Source: Kitasatospora humi (GTDB lineage Bacteria > Actinomycetota > Actinomycetes > Streptomycetales > Streptomycetaceae). Taken from it: a DNA stretch of 64,000 nt. The stretch covers positions 62,001 to 126,000 of the forward strand of contig NZ_JAJJPA010000008.1 in the NCBI RefSeq assembly GCF_020907985.1. The letters are read 5' to 3'. The translations under genes were made by a program, and so were the position numbers. Position 1 is the first letter of the stretch; every line of letters begins with the position of its first letter. The notes beneath the pieces were generated by a model. The model was given only the letters and a program-made list of their open reading frames with translations, ran no database searches and was not told the DNA's origin. Positions 1 to 8,935 of this stretch are shown here, in pieces.

Positions 1-183
1 GGCTTCCCCGAGTCGGCCCTCGATGTCGTCCTCGTGGAAGGCATGCTGACCAGCGAGTGGGTCGAGGCACCAGAGCGGGTCAGCGTCTTCGACCGGGCCT
101 TCCGGGAGATCACGGCCGACGCATGGCCGCTTGAGCAGTCACTGGACTTCATTGCCACACAGAGAGAAGAGCTGATCACGTGA
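1..183 (+). CDS. Scr1-type HTH regulator (DUF5753), C-terminal end only
   Basis: Sixty codons of an open frame run in from the left edge and stop at 181-183. The visible peptide includes VVLVEGMLTSEWVEAPERVS and ends in REELIT, which resembles the C-terminal ligand-type domain (DUF5753) of Scr1-family XRE regulators. The next gene is DUF397 and starts inside this stop codon (GTGA overlap), the usual arrangement for this pair. In streptomycetes such pairs act in development-linked or toxin/antitoxin-like regulation. The HTH part lies outside the window, so the family call rests on this tail plus the neighbour. Confidence 0.7.
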   Translation, partial: GFPESALDVVLVEGMLTSEWVEAPERVSVFDRAFREITADAWPLEQSLDFIATQREELIT

Positions 184-398
184 ACAAGTTCGTGTCGAAC
201 TCCACCTTGCTGGAGGTGGGTTGGCGAAAGTCGAGCCACAGCGGAGCCAACGGGGACTGTGTCGAACTCGGCGAAGCCGGCACCACCGCGTACGTTCGGG
301 ACTCCAAGGACCCGGAAGGTCCGGCGTTGGCCTACACCGCCGTTGCGTGGACCGGGTTTGTGGCCGCTCTGAAGGCGGAAGGGCTGCAGCTCGGTTGA
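180..398 (+). CDS. DUF397 domain protein
   Basis: A 72-residue protein with the DUF397 signature: WRKSSHSG near residue 16, then NGDCVELGE and VRDSKDPEGPAL, ending in a W..FVAALK segment. DUF397 proteins are small partners of Scr1-type HTH regulators. The GTG start at 180 overlaps the stop of the upstream regulator by 4 bases, indicating translational coupling. Its molecular role is not settled; inference from context is that it modulates the upstream regulator. Confidence 0.9.
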   Translation: MNKFVSNSTLLEVGWRKSSHSGANGDCVELGEAGTTAYVRDSKDPEGPALAYTAVAWTGFVAALKAEGLQLG

Positions 399-409
399 CC
401 TCGGCAGGT

Positions 410-446
410 GGTGGGCGGGCCATGCGTGGCTTGGTCCGCCCCCCAC
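410..446. terminator. Hairpin between convergent DUF397 and pglX
   Basis: An inverted repeat (GTGGGCGGGCCA ... TGGTCCGCCCCCCAC) with a loop of about 9 bases lies in the 60-bp gap between the stops of two convergent genes. It has no clear U tract, which is common in high-GC actinomycetes. Probably a bidirectional terminator. Confidence 0.6.
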
Positions 447-458
447 AGGCGTGGTCGG

Positions 459-3400
459 TTACCCCTCGTCGAGGGTGGGCTGTTCGGCCTTGGGCTTCTT
501 GGCAGTTGCGGGCTTGCGGCCTCGGGTCTTCCGCTCCGGACGCCAAGCCGTCAGGTCGTCGGCGCTCAGCTGGTGCTTGGCTATCTGGTCGGAGAGGTAA
601 GCCTCGCAGTCGTCGGCCGGGACGCTCTCCCACTCCGGGTCGTACTCGCCGTGCCACTGCCGCACCCACGGCATGAGTTCGCGCAGGCCGGCCAGCAGGG
701 GAGTGATGCGCTCGGTGCCCCAGGCCGCCTGCTCGGTGCGGTCCTCGATCAGGTTGATCAGGGCCTGCGCCTGCTCCTTGTCGTCCCAACCCGCCCAGCC
801 GAGCAGCGTGGTGGGGTCAGCGTCCGGGCTCGCCCCGAGGTACGAGACGAACCGCTCCTTGGGCACGTCGAGCTTGCCGCGATGCGACCAGTACGACGGC
901 TTGAGGAAGTCGGATGCCTTGTACTTCGGCGGGACGGGGATGTCGAGTCGCTCGCCGGTGCGATCCTCCTCGCGCTGCTTCTCCCAAACCTCCTCCCACT
1001 GCGCGCGAATGCGCAGGCCGGTGTCCTTGTAGCGCATGGCGGCGAGGTAGGGCACGTGTTCGTCGGTGGTGATCTCCGCGAGCACGTCGGCGAGTGGGAG
1101 GTCCGGCTTGCCGAGGTGGTCGGTGGCGTAGAGCTGCGCCACGGCGTTCACGTCGGTGTCGTTGTGGAGTGCATCCGCGAGCTGGTTCACTGTGAGCAGG
1201 CGGGGCTGCTCCATGCCGTCGGCGAGGGTGAACCAGAGGTCACGGCTCTCGCAGTGATCGAGCAGCCAGGTCCGGAGGGCCGCCTTCTCCTTCTTCTCCC
1301 ACGGCTCGGACGACCAGCGCCGCTTGCACTCCGGCCGCTCGATGAGGGCGATGTCCCTGCGGTTCTCGATGGTGTCAATGCGTGCCTGAACGATCTCGCG
1401 GTACCAGTCGGGCCAGTGGGTGGGGACCTCGGTGATGGGCGTGGAGCCGTGGCGCTCGAACCATGCGGTCTCGGTCTCACCGCTCGCCACCTTCCGCGCC
1501 AGGACGATCTCGAACGCCCGCTCTCCGAGTCTTACTTCGGGGATGGATTCCGGCTTGGGGGATGAGGCGGTGACTCGTGCTGTCTCGTGGTCGCGGAGCA
1601 GCCCGTAGAGGCCGTACACCTGCCAGTCCAGCTCCTCCTGGAGGGCGATCAGGCGCTGGCGAGTGAGGGTGTGGCTGGTGTGGGCCTCGGTAAGGACGCT
1701 GCGGGAGGGTGCGCCTGTTGCGCACACAGCAGACGGCTCAGCCTGCGCTAGCTCCTGTGCGAGCGCATCGAGCGTGCGGGCAAGTTCGAGCGGAAGCTGC
1801 TGGGGAAGCGGGAACTCCTGGAGCTTGGTGCCAGTGAACTCGTAGCGTTCTTCCCACTCTTCATCCTGGAGGCCGCGGCCGAGGCCACTGCCCCCCTTGC
1901 CCTGGCTTACCTGCTTCAACCAAAAGCAAGCCGTCGACGAGTTGAGCACCCCCAGCAGCTCCAGGTGCTCGTCCTCGCTGGCTTCCCCTGGCAACTTGAT
2001 CACCGGCGCTGAGCGGTTGAAGACTTTGCCGCCCCGATCAAGTACGAAGTGGTTATGCGTGGCTACGAAGGCGAAGGTAAGAGTCTTGTCACTCGCGCCA
2101 ATGTCCTTTGGCAGCTGGTGCCATTCGTGCCAGGGGCGCCCCTCCGCAAAGTAGGTGCGTTTGGCGAAGGTCGCCCGATTGCCCAATTCAGTACGCATGG
2201 GCCACATGTGCCTAGCGAGGGCTGACATGGATGGCATTTCAACCAGTCCGCGATGGGAATCGTATGGGAAGGTGACGAAAAGTGCTGCACTTGAAGCCCA
2301 ATTGCGCACTTCGTCGCCAGTGGTGAGTGCCCTCAGGAAGTTTTCTTCGACTTGTTTGGCTGCGAAGACGCGATGGGGAGCGGTCATGGCATCGTCAGAC
2401 CCTAGGACGCCGAAGACGCCAATTCTGAAAGCCCTGCTCTTGATGCGTTGCGTTGATTTCTTCTCCAGGGCCTCGAAGAGGTCTCCGGCTCCCCCTCCGC
2501 TGACGGACCAGGGGTGGGTGGAGAACTTGCTCGCCGGGGTATCCTCCACCGATACCCAGTCTGAGCTGCTTCCGGGAGTCCGCACCTGATTGGTGATTGC
2601 TTTCCAGACCAGTCCACTGGCTGCGTCGTTGGGCTGGGATGGCTCACCTCGTACGCCGAGAACGGTGCGGATTGTCCGTTCTTGGCGTGGGTTCCGGTTG
2701 CGGCCGAGGAGGATCACTGTCGGTGTGCCGTGGCCCGGAATGTATGCGCCAGACGTATCGATTACATGTGACAGTTCTACGATTCCGTGGAAGAATCGTT
2801 CGATGATCTTCTTGCCGAACTCCCTTTTCATGAAAGAGTTTGCCGTGATCTGGCCGCTGAAGCCTCCGCCGCCCGCAGTCCCGCCCGTGCCACGAATTGC
2901 TAGCTCAAAGATTCGCTGAGCGAACGGGATCGACAGGGCATATTTGCCGGAGCAGGTCTCGAGGTAGGAGTCCCGGTAGTTTTCGTTCTCCTGGCTGTCC
3001 TTCGGAGTGATGTACGGCGGATTCCCCACCACCACGTGGTACGACCCCCGCCCCAGAAGGTCCACCCGCGCCGCGTACTCCGCGACATCCTCCGTGGCGT
3101 ACACGAAGGTGCCCTCTTCCTCGGCCTCCAGCTCCGCGAACAGCGTCCCCAGGTCCGTCTGCACACCCGCCGCCCCGCGCCCGTGGAGCAGCGAGTCCCC
3201 CACCGCGACGTTGATCGGGAACGCCGGCGCATCCTTCAGCCGCTTCGTCCCCGCCGCCCGCATCGCCGCCACCAGGAGCCGGAAGCGGGCGATGTTCGCG
3301 GCGAAGGGGTTCTTGTCGCAGCCGTGCACCGACTCCAGGGCACGCCGCACGATGGTCCAGCGGTCCGTCCCCGGTTCGGCGGCGCGCCACTTGGCGACCA

Positions 3401-4226
3401 GGCGCTCGAAGATGCCCAGCAGGAAGTGCCCGGACCCGCACGCGGGGTCGATGGTCCGCAGGCCGCGCCGCTCGGTCCCCTCGGGGTACGCCCACACCGG
3501 GTCGAGGCCGAACTCCTCGATCGCCGGCTCCAACGTGAGGTCGAGGATGAACTCCTCCACGAACTCCGGTGTCTGGAGCAGCGCGTAGGTCTTGCGCGCG
3601 TGGTCGCTGAGGTCCTGGTAGAGGTCGCCCAGGAAGCGGGTGCTCAACGTGGGGTCGGTGAAGTCGTACTGGATGTGGCCGTCCGACCCCCAGCGCCGCC
3701 AGAACCGCAGCAGCTCGGTCGCCGCCTCATAACTGGGCGTCAGTTCCCACAGCGGGTTGTGGCGTTCGTCGAACAGCCCGGCCACCGTGCCGTTCGTCCC
3801 GGCCAGGTAGCGGAACGACTCGATCAGCCAGTCGCGGTTGTTGAGGTGCGGGTGCTCGCGGAAGAACGCCTCGTGCCGCTCCTCCGCCTCGGCCTGCCGC
3901 TCGCCGGGGCCGGCCAGGAACGGCACGTCGATCAGCCCGTTGTCCTCGCAGAACCGGACGAACACGCACGCCAGCACCCACGCCACCGCGGCCTGGGTGA
4001 TCCGGTCCTCGCGCCAGGCCTCGTACGTCGCGGCGGTCCGCTTGGCGTCCCTGGCCTGCTGGTACTCGCGCCTCAGCCGGGTGTCGAACTCCTCCTCGGA
4101 GGCGCTGCGTTCCCGCAGGTCGTCCTCCAGGGCCGTCACCTGTCGCCGCAGGTCGCGCAGCAGCCCGGCCTTGTCGACGCCCGTCCCCGGCTCCGGTTCC
4201 GTCCCCGCTCCCTGGCCCGCTTCCAT
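459..4226 (-). CDS. pglX: PglX, BREX-2/Pgl adenine-specific DNA methyltransferase
   Basis: About 1255 residues, the usual size for PglX. It carries the class I methyltransferase motif I DPACGSGHF at about residues 260-268 and the N6-adenine catalytic NPPY at 402-405, followed by a long target-recognition and C-terminal region. The N-terminal part (AAVAWVLACVFVRFCEDNGLI, residues about 80-100, split here: AAVAWVLACV then FVRFCEDNG) is typical of PglX-like proteins. In BREX it methylates host DNA to mark self and is needed for phage exclusion. The start is taken at ATG 4226, with AAGGA 11 bases upstream; ATG 4238 is equally possible. The frame stays open upstream to 5306 but there it only shadows the secreted-protein gene. 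pglW is 6.5 kb away on the same strand, and no pglY or pglZ is seen. Confidence 0.92.
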   Translation of the reverse strand: MEAGQGAGTEPEPGTGVDKAGLLRDLRRQVTALEDDLRERSASEEEFDTRLRREYQQARDAKRTAATYEAWREDRITQAAVAWVLACVFVRFCEDNGLIDVPFLAGPGERQAEAEERHEAFFREHPHLNNRDWLIESFRYLAGTNGTVAGLFDERHNPLWELTPSYEAATELLRFWRRWGSDGHIQYDFTDPTLSTRFLGDLYQDLSDHARKTYALLQTPEFVEEFILDLTLEPAIEEFGLDPVWAYPEGTERRGLRTIDPACGSGHFLLGIFERLVAKWRAAEPGTDRWTIVRRALESVHGCDKNPFAANIARFRLLVAAMRAAGTKRLKDAPAFPINVAVGDSLLHGRGAAGVQTDLGTLFAELEAEEEGTFVYATEDVAEYAARVDLLGRGSYHVVVGNPPYITPKDSQENENYRDSYLETCSGKYALSIPFAQRIFELAIRGTGGTAGGGGFSGQITANSFMKREFGKKIIERFFHGIVELSHVIDTSGAYIPGHGTPTVILLGRNRNPRQERTIRTVLGVRGEPSQPNDAASGLVWKAITNQVRTPGSSSDWVSVEDTPASKFSTHPWSVSGGGAGDLFEALEKKSTQRIKSRAFRIGVFGVLGSDDAMTAPHRVFAAKQVEENFLRALTTGDEVRNWASSAALFVTFPYDSHRGLVEMPSMSALARHMWPMRTELGNRATFAKRTYFAEGRPWHEWHQLPKDIGASDKTLTFAFVATHNHFVLDRGGKVFNRSAPVIKLPGEASEDEHLELLGVLNSSTACFWLKQVSQGKGGSGLGRGLQDEEWEERYEFTGTKLQEFPLPQQLPLELARTLDALAQELAQAEPSAVCATGAPSRSVLTEAHTSHTLTRQRLIALQEELDWQVYGLYGLLRDHETARVTASSPKPESIPEVRLGERAFEIVLARKVASGETETAWFERHGSTPITEVPTHWPDWYREIVQARIDTIENRRDIALIERPECKRRWSSEPWEKKEKAALRTWLLDHCESRDLWFTLADGMEQPRLLTVNQLADALHNDTDVNAVAQLYATDHLGKPDLPLADVLAEITTDEHVPYLAAMRYKDTGLRIRAQWEEVWEKQREEDRTGERLDIPVPPKYKASDFLKPSYWSHRGKLDVPKERFVSYLGASPDADPTTLLGWAGWDDKEQAQALINLIEDRTEQAAWGTERITPLLAGLRELMPWVRQWHGEYDPEWESVPADDCEAYLSDQIAKHQLSADDLTAWRPERKTRGRKPATAKKPKAEQPTLDEG

Positions 4227-4537
4227 CGTTCCCCGCATCCTTCGCACCGCGCTCCGCCGCCGACCTCGGCCGCGCCGACCTGAACCACCAACCACCATCC
4301 TGCCAGGTCGTCTCCCGCCGCAGGCCGGAGCGGACCGGCCGCCGCCGGAGCGAGCGCCGTAGGCGCGCTCTGGAACACCCGGCAGCGGCTCTTCCGAGAC
4401 GATCCGGACAGGTCGCCGTCCGAGGCCGGACAGGCCGCGGTCCGCGGCCGGGACGGGCCCGGCCTCGGACGGCAACTGGTCTGCCCGCGCCCGGCCGTAG
4501 CCCCGTGGGGACTCCGGTCGGGCGCGGCTGACGGGGA

Positions 4538-5251
4538 TCAGTCGAGCGAATAGCCGAGGATGCCCTCGGCGATCTGGCCCTCGCAGTTGATGTCGTTGGA
4601 GTCGAAGTGCTCCGAGCCGACCCGGCAGCGCCGCACCACGCGGCTGGCCACGCCGGCCGGCGGTGCGGTGTTGATGTAGCCGAGCTGCCCGAGGTACTGC
4701 TGGCCCTCGCAGTTGGAGGCCTGCGAGGTGAAGGTGTCCACCGTTCCCAGGACCTTGCACATGTAGAGCGGGATGGTCCCGGGCTGCGGGCTGCTGTAGA
4801 GCCAGCCGAGGCTGCCCTCCAGGTAGTATCCGGCCGGGATCGGACCGATGGTGCTCATGTGCTCCGGGCCGTTGTAGCGGTTGAGGTTGACCGTGCCGGG
4901 CGCCGGCTGGGTGGTGCACTGGACCTGGGCGGTGCCGTCCCAGGTGCTGCCGGGGGGCGGCAGCTGGGGAGCGGCGGCCGAGCGGGCCGCGCGCGGGCTC
5001 AGGTACGGGTTGTCCAGGCTGGCCTGCGTGACGCCGAGCGGCAGGCACTGGCTGCTGTTGAAGCCGGCTGCGGCGGCCAGCGCGTAGGCGTCGCTCAGGG
5101 CCGCTTGCTTGGCTCCGGCGGCCGTGCTCGCCACCGCCTCGCCGTAGTAGTCGGCCTGAGCGGGCGTTGCCGCCGAGGCGGGGATGGTGGCGGCCAGCAG
5201 CATGGTGCCGGCAGCCGCGACGGTGCCGAGCACTCGGGAGAGCGTCCTCAT
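4538..5251 (-). CDS. Secreted protein with DUF5648-like repeats
   Basis: 237 residues. A Sec signal peptide is clear: MRTLSR, then a hydrophobic stretch and a likely cut after IPASA (about residue 27). The mature part has three related segments built around YNGPEHMSTIG, YLEGSLGWLY, CEGQQYLGQLGY and SEHFDSNDINCEGQ...EGILGY, which look like the degenerate repeats of DUF5648 extracellular proteins. Six or more cysteines suggest disulfides. ATG 5251 is chosen because it gives a proper signal peptide; an upstream in-frame start at 5419 would add an unlikely extension. It lies 300 bp upstream of pglX on the same strand. I see no functional tie to Pgl. Confidence 0.8.
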   Translation of the reverse strand: MRTLSRVLGTVAAAGTMLLAATIPASAATPAQADYYGEAVASTAAGAKQAALSDAYALAAAAGFNSSQCLPLGVTQASLDNPYLSPRAARSAAAPQLPPPGSTWDGTAQVQCTTQPAPGTVNLNRYNGPEHMSTIGPIPAGYYLEGSLGWLYSSPQPGTIPLYMCKVLGTVDTFTSQASNCEGQQYLGQLGYINTAPPAGVASRVVRRCRVGSEHFDSNDINCEGQIAEGILGYSLD

Positions 5252-5586
5252 GGTCCATCGGTCCGTTCGTCGGTGAAGTGGAACCGGGCGTGCTCCATTC
5301 AGGCACTGATGGTCCGTCATGTCATTAGCTGGCATGAATGCAACTGGCGGTTGTCTTGTTTTCCATCCATCCTGGCTAATATGCCTCGCTGCTGGCCCCT
5401 GGGGGCCCGTCAGACGCAAGCCGTCCCCGCTCAGTTGTCCGTGTGGGGGCTGCCCACGCCAGCGGCTCGGTCGAATCCGCCCAGGTGAGCAGCGGGAGCC
5501 GGCCGGCGGAGGTGCCGGCCGGTCCGCCGTCGTACGAGCGCCGCCGGTCTGGCCGAAAACCCCTCGCCAGCGGCTCTGTTGTGGCT
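5252..5586. other. Divergent intergenic region, no gene seen
   Basis: 335 bp between the minus-strand secreted-protein gene and the plus-strand HEPN/ATPase cluster. It is less GC-rich around 5310-5390 than its surroundings and must hold the promoters for both directions. An open plus-strand frame from 5443 runs into the HEPN gene, but its first 48 residues are low-complexity. I could not identify a confident -35/-10 pair or operator. Confidence 0.5.
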
Positions 5587-6090
5587 ATGGTGATCAACGT
5601 GACCGACGCCACCGCTGACGAGACGCTCCCGCCGGCCTTCGGGCCCGCCGCCATCGGTCACTACTCGGCCGCGGTGCTGGCCGATCAGAAGCAGCTGCGC
5701 GGCCCCGCCGACCACCTGGCCGGGCTGGCCGCCGAGTGCGCGTTGAAGGCGATCCTGATGGATCACCTGGGCTCCGAGCTCAATGACAGGGGCCGGCCCT
5801 ACAACCCCGCGCTGCACGACGCGCAGCGACGGCCCAGGCAGGACCGCAAGGAGTACGAGCACGGCCACCTCCCCGACCTGTGGGGCCACTTGGAGGCGCT
5901 GGCGGTCGGGCGGGTCGGCCAGTTGATCATGTCCAAGCTCCCCGACGAGAACCACTTCGAGGGGTGGGACGTCGCCGGCCGCTACGCGGACGGTGAGACC
6001 ATAGCGGCGGACACCGTCACCAGGCATCTCACCGCCGCACGCACCATCTGCGGTGCCTACGTGGACCTGAGCACCACAGGAGCGATATGA
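5587..6090 (+). CDS. HEPN-like protein, first gene of ATPase cluster
   Basis: 167 residues from ATG 5587 (GTG 5581 and ATG 5443 are alternatives). The segment ADHLAGLAAECALKAIL at about residues 41-57 resembles the first long helix of HEPN-type proteins, with the ECALKA core common in this fold. R87 followed by H92 and H94 (RKEYEHGH) loosely fits the R-x4-6-H motif of HEPN ribonucleases, and HLPDLW just after also fits. No sequence search was possible, so the fold is an inference. The stop overlaps the start of the KGGVGR ATPase by 4 bases (ATGA), so the two are translationally coupled. Possible role: RNase effector or regulatory HEPN subunit gated by the ATPases. Confidence 0.6.
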   Translation: MVINVTDATADETLPPAFGPAAIGHYSAAVLADQKQLRGPADHLAGLAAECALKAILMDHLGSELNDRGRPYNPALHDAQRRPRQDRKEYEHGHLPDLWGHLEALAVGRVGQLIMSKLPDENHFEGWDVAGRYADGETIAADTVTRHLTAARTICGAYVDLSTTGAI

Positions 6091-7433
6091 ACCGGAACGC
6101 CCGCTTCGACGAGGCATGGCAGGCGGGGCTGTCCGTTGCCGAGCGGGTGGCCGGCACCGGTTGGGACGTGCTGCTCGTCCGCGACCTGCTCGGGCGCCTC
6201 AGCCTGGTCATCGACGACCGGGAGGATGGGAACGCCGGCGATGAGGGCGCCCTGACCTCCCTCAAGGAGGAGTTCACCGAGGCCACGCGCCCGTTCACCG
6301 GCAAGACCCCGGTGCAGCGCGCGCTCAGCATGTTCGCCGCCGAGGTGCTGCTCGACTCGCCGGACGTGACGGTGATCGCCGAGCGGCCGCCCGGTGGCGG
6401 CACCGGGCGGCTCAGCCTGCTGGAACGGACCGTCGTCGGTGCGGACTGGCTGCGGCCCCCGCACGCGGACGGCGCGGCCGAGAACCGGCGGGTGGCCCTC
6501 TACGGCTTCAAGGGCGGCGTGGGCCGCTCCACCGCCACGACCGTGCTCGCCCGACACCTCGCCGACCAGGGGCGCTGCGTCCTGGTCGTCGACCTCGACC
6601 TGGAGTCCCCGGGCGTCTCCGGGCTGCTCCAGGAGCCGGGCCAGCTGCCCGACTTCGGGGTCGTCGACCACCTGGTGGAGGCCGCCGTCGGAGGCGGGGA
6701 CGACCTGGACCTGGTCTGCCGCAGCTCGGTGCTGCCGATGAGCGGCAACGGAGAGGTGTGGCTGGCCCCGGCCGGCGGGCGACCGCGCGAGGGCTACGAG
6801 TTCCTCGCCAAACTGAACCGGATCTACAGCGACCTGCCGCCCGCCGCGGACGGCAGCGGGCCGCGCACCTTCGCCGAGCGGCTCGACGCGGCCATCACCG
6901 CCTGCGAGGACCAGGTCGCACGCCTCAGCCGGCGGCCGGACGTCGTGCTGCTGGACAGCCGGGCGGGCATCCACGACATCGCCGCGGTCACCATCACCCA
7001 GCTGAGCGGGTTGGCGCTGCTCTTCGCGGTCGACAACCCGGGCACCTGGGCGGGCTACGGCATGCTCTTCGACCAGTGGCGGCGCACGGGCAGCGCCGCC
7101 CGGGTGCGCGAGCGGCTGCGCCTGGTCGCGGCGATGATGCCGGCGGTCGGCTCGGAGGAGCGGCTGCACGTGCTGCGGGACAACGCGCAGGAGCAGTTCG
7201 GCCTGCTCTACGACGACGAGGAGGGCGTCGACTTCGACGCGTTCAACCCGCCGCTGGAGGACGAGAACGCGCCGCACGCCCCGATCCCGATCTACTTCAG
7301 CAACGAGCTGGTGGGGCTCGACCCGGCGCTCGACCGGGACTGGATAGCGCTGCCGCACATCGCCAACGCCTACGGCGCCTTCCTCGGCAGGGTCGAGCGC
7401 CTGATGCCCGAAGCGCGGACGGAGTCAGCGTGA
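6087..7433 (+). CDS. KGGVGR-motif variant MinD/ParA-type ATPase
   Basis: 448 residues with an SD-like AGGAG just upstream of ATG 6087. The Walker A motif at residues 142-149 reads KGGVGRST, so the usual K of the deviant Walker A lysine pair KGGVGKT is arginine. LVVDLDLESPG follows (A-prime region), then VVLLDSRAGIHD (Walker B region), as in SIMIBI-class MinD/ParA ATPases. About 130 residues before the P-loop have no recognised domain and are rich in acidic residues. The gene overlaps both neighbours by 4 bases. KGGVGR-variant ATPases are a recognised bacterial group, usually beside another ATPase. Likely a switch or sensor subunit of the cluster. Confidence 0.8.
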   Translation: MNRNARFDEAWQAGLSVAERVAGTGWDVLLVRDLLGRLSLVIDDREDGNAGDEGALTSLKEEFTEATRPFTGKTPVQRALSMFAAEVLLDSPDVTVIAERPPGGGTGRLSLLERTVVGADWLRPPHADGAAENRRVALYGFKGGVGRSTATTVLARHLADQGRCVLVVDLDLESPGVSGLLQEPGQLPDFGVVDHLVEAAVGGGDDLDLVCRSSVLPMSGNGEVWLAPAGGRPREGYEFLAKLNRIYSDLPPAADGSGPRTFAERLDAAITACEDQVARLSRRPDVVLLDSRAGIHDIAAVTITQLSGLALLFAVDNPGTWAGYGMLFDQWRRTGSAARVRERLRLVAAMMPAVGSEERLHVLRDNAQEQFGLLYDDEEGVDFDAFNPPLEDENAPHAPIPIYFSNELVGLDPALDRDWIALPHIANAYGAFLGRVERLMPEARTESA

Positions 7434-8881
7434 CCGACCTCTCCCCGGCCCAGTACCGGGACCTGCTGATCACGGCGGCCGGAGCCACCTTCGAAGCGGA
7501 CTCCGTCGAGCCCAACCTGCGGTTGCTCTACACCCCGCACACCCACCGGCTCGCGCTGGACCCCGAGGTGACCGTCGTCCAGGGCGAGCGCGGCACCGGC
7601 AAGACGGTCTGGGCCAGGGCGCTCACCGACGACCGGCTCCGGGGCGTGGCCGCCGCGGCGTACATGATGCCCCGGCTGCGCAGGGCGACGGTCACCACGG
7701 GCTTCGGTTCCTGGGACAGCGCCAACGAGCACCCCGGGCCCGGCACCATGCGCGCACTGTTCGACTCGGGAGCCGATCCGGTCGACATCTGGCACGCCGT
7801 CGTCCTGGTGGCCCTCGGCGATCCGGCGCTGCGCGACCTGGACTGGCCCGCCCGGGTGCGCTGGGTGGCGGAGAACCCCGACGCCTACGAGCGGCGGCTG
7901 TGGGACCACGACCGCGAGGCGCGGGCCAAGGACACCGTCCAGCTGATCCTCTTCGACCGCCTCGAACACGTCTACGGCACCCGGCGGATCGACGACCTCC
8001 TGGTCTCCGGACTGCTCCGGGTCGCACTGGAACTGCGCATGAACACCCGGTGCGTGCGGGCCAAGGTCTTCCTGCGACCCGACATGTTCGAGAGCGCACC
8101 CCGGAACTTCCCCGACGCGTCCAAGATCCGGGCCAACCCGGCCCTGCTCGACTGGAAGACCGTCGGCCTGTACGGGCTGCTCTTCCATCAGATGGGCAAC
8201 GCCGGAGGCGACCTCGCCGCGCGGTTCCGCGAGCAGACGGGCGTCTGGCAGGACGAGGGCGACGGCCGGTTCGTCGCCCCCGTCGACGCCATGGCCGACG
8301 CCGGGCGGCAGGAGGAGATCTTCGCCGTCATCGCCGGGCGCTACATGGGTGCCAAGCAGAAGGGCTACACCTACACCTGGCTCCCCAACCACCTGCAGGA
8401 CGGCAACCAGCAGGTCAGTCCGAGGAGCTTCCTCAAGGCGATCAGCACGGCCGCCGCGTACACCCGTGACAACCTCGCCACGCACGAGCTCCCGCTGCAC
8501 CACGACGCCATCCGCCGGGGTGTGCGGGACGCCTCGCTGCTGCGGGTCGACGAGATCACCGAGGACATCCCGTGGGCTGCCGTGGCCGTCGGCAAGCTGG
8601 AGGGCCTGCAGGTGCCGATCGAGGAGAGCGCCGTGCGCCAGTGCTGGAACGAGAAGGGGCTCACCGCTGAACTGGACAAGATGGTCGTCGCGCAGCAGGA
8701 GCTCGAGGTGCGCAGCAGCGGCCCGCGCGACACCGCCGACCACCCCAGCCTGATCAGGCAGTTGGAGGAGCTGGGCATCATGACCCGGCGGCGCACCGAC
8801 CAGCGGATCGACCTCCCCGACGTCTACCGCATCGCCTTCGGCATCGGCCGCAAGGGCGGCGTCCGCCGGTCCGCCACCTGA
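7430..8881 (+). CDS. P-loop ATPase partner of the KGGVGR protein
   Basis: 483 residues from GTG 7430, overlapping the KGGVGR gene stop by 4 bases. A Walker A motif GERGTGKT sits at residues 52-59. VQLILFDRLEHVYG further on looks like a Walker B/sensor region of AAA/STAND-type or KAP-like ATPases. The C-terminal third is probably helical and ends in a basic, winged-helix-like segment (LIRQLEELGIMTRRRTD). No named family could be assigned. It is the third coupled gene of the cluster; the stop is followed by a 54-bp gap before the AlbA_2 gene. Confidence 0.75.
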   Translation: MTDLSPAQYRDLLITAAGATFEADSVEPNLRLLYTPHTHRLALDPEVTVVQGERGTGKTVWARALTDDRLRGVAAAAYMMPRLRRATVTTGFGSWDSANEHPGPGTMRALFDSGADPVDIWHAVVLVALGDPALRDLDWPARVRWVAENPDAYERRLWDHDREARAKDTVQLILFDRLEHVYGTRRIDDLLVSGLLRVALELRMNTRCVRAKVFLRPDMFESAPRNFPDASKIRANPALLDWKTVGLYGLLFHQMGNAGGDLAARFREQTGVWQDEGDGRFVAPVDAMADAGRQEEIFAVIAGRYMGAKQKGYTYTWLPNHLQDGNQQVSPRSFLKAISTAAAYTRDNLATHELPLHHDAIRRGVRDASLLRVDEITEDIPWAAVAVGKLEGLQVPIEESAVRQCWNEKGLTAELDKMVVAQQELEVRSSGPRDTADHPSLIRQLEELGIMTRRRTDQRIDLPDVYRIAFGIGRKGGVRRSAT

Positions 8882-8935
8882 CCGGGCCGGGCCGGTCGGC
8901 TTCGCCCTGTCAGCCTCACCGTGAAGAATGGCGCC

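Noticed and set aside
4239..5306. N-terminal extension of pglX of about 360 codons
   Set aside because: It has no PglX similarity and overlaps a well-supported secreted-protein gene on the same strand; the real start is at 4226 or 4238.
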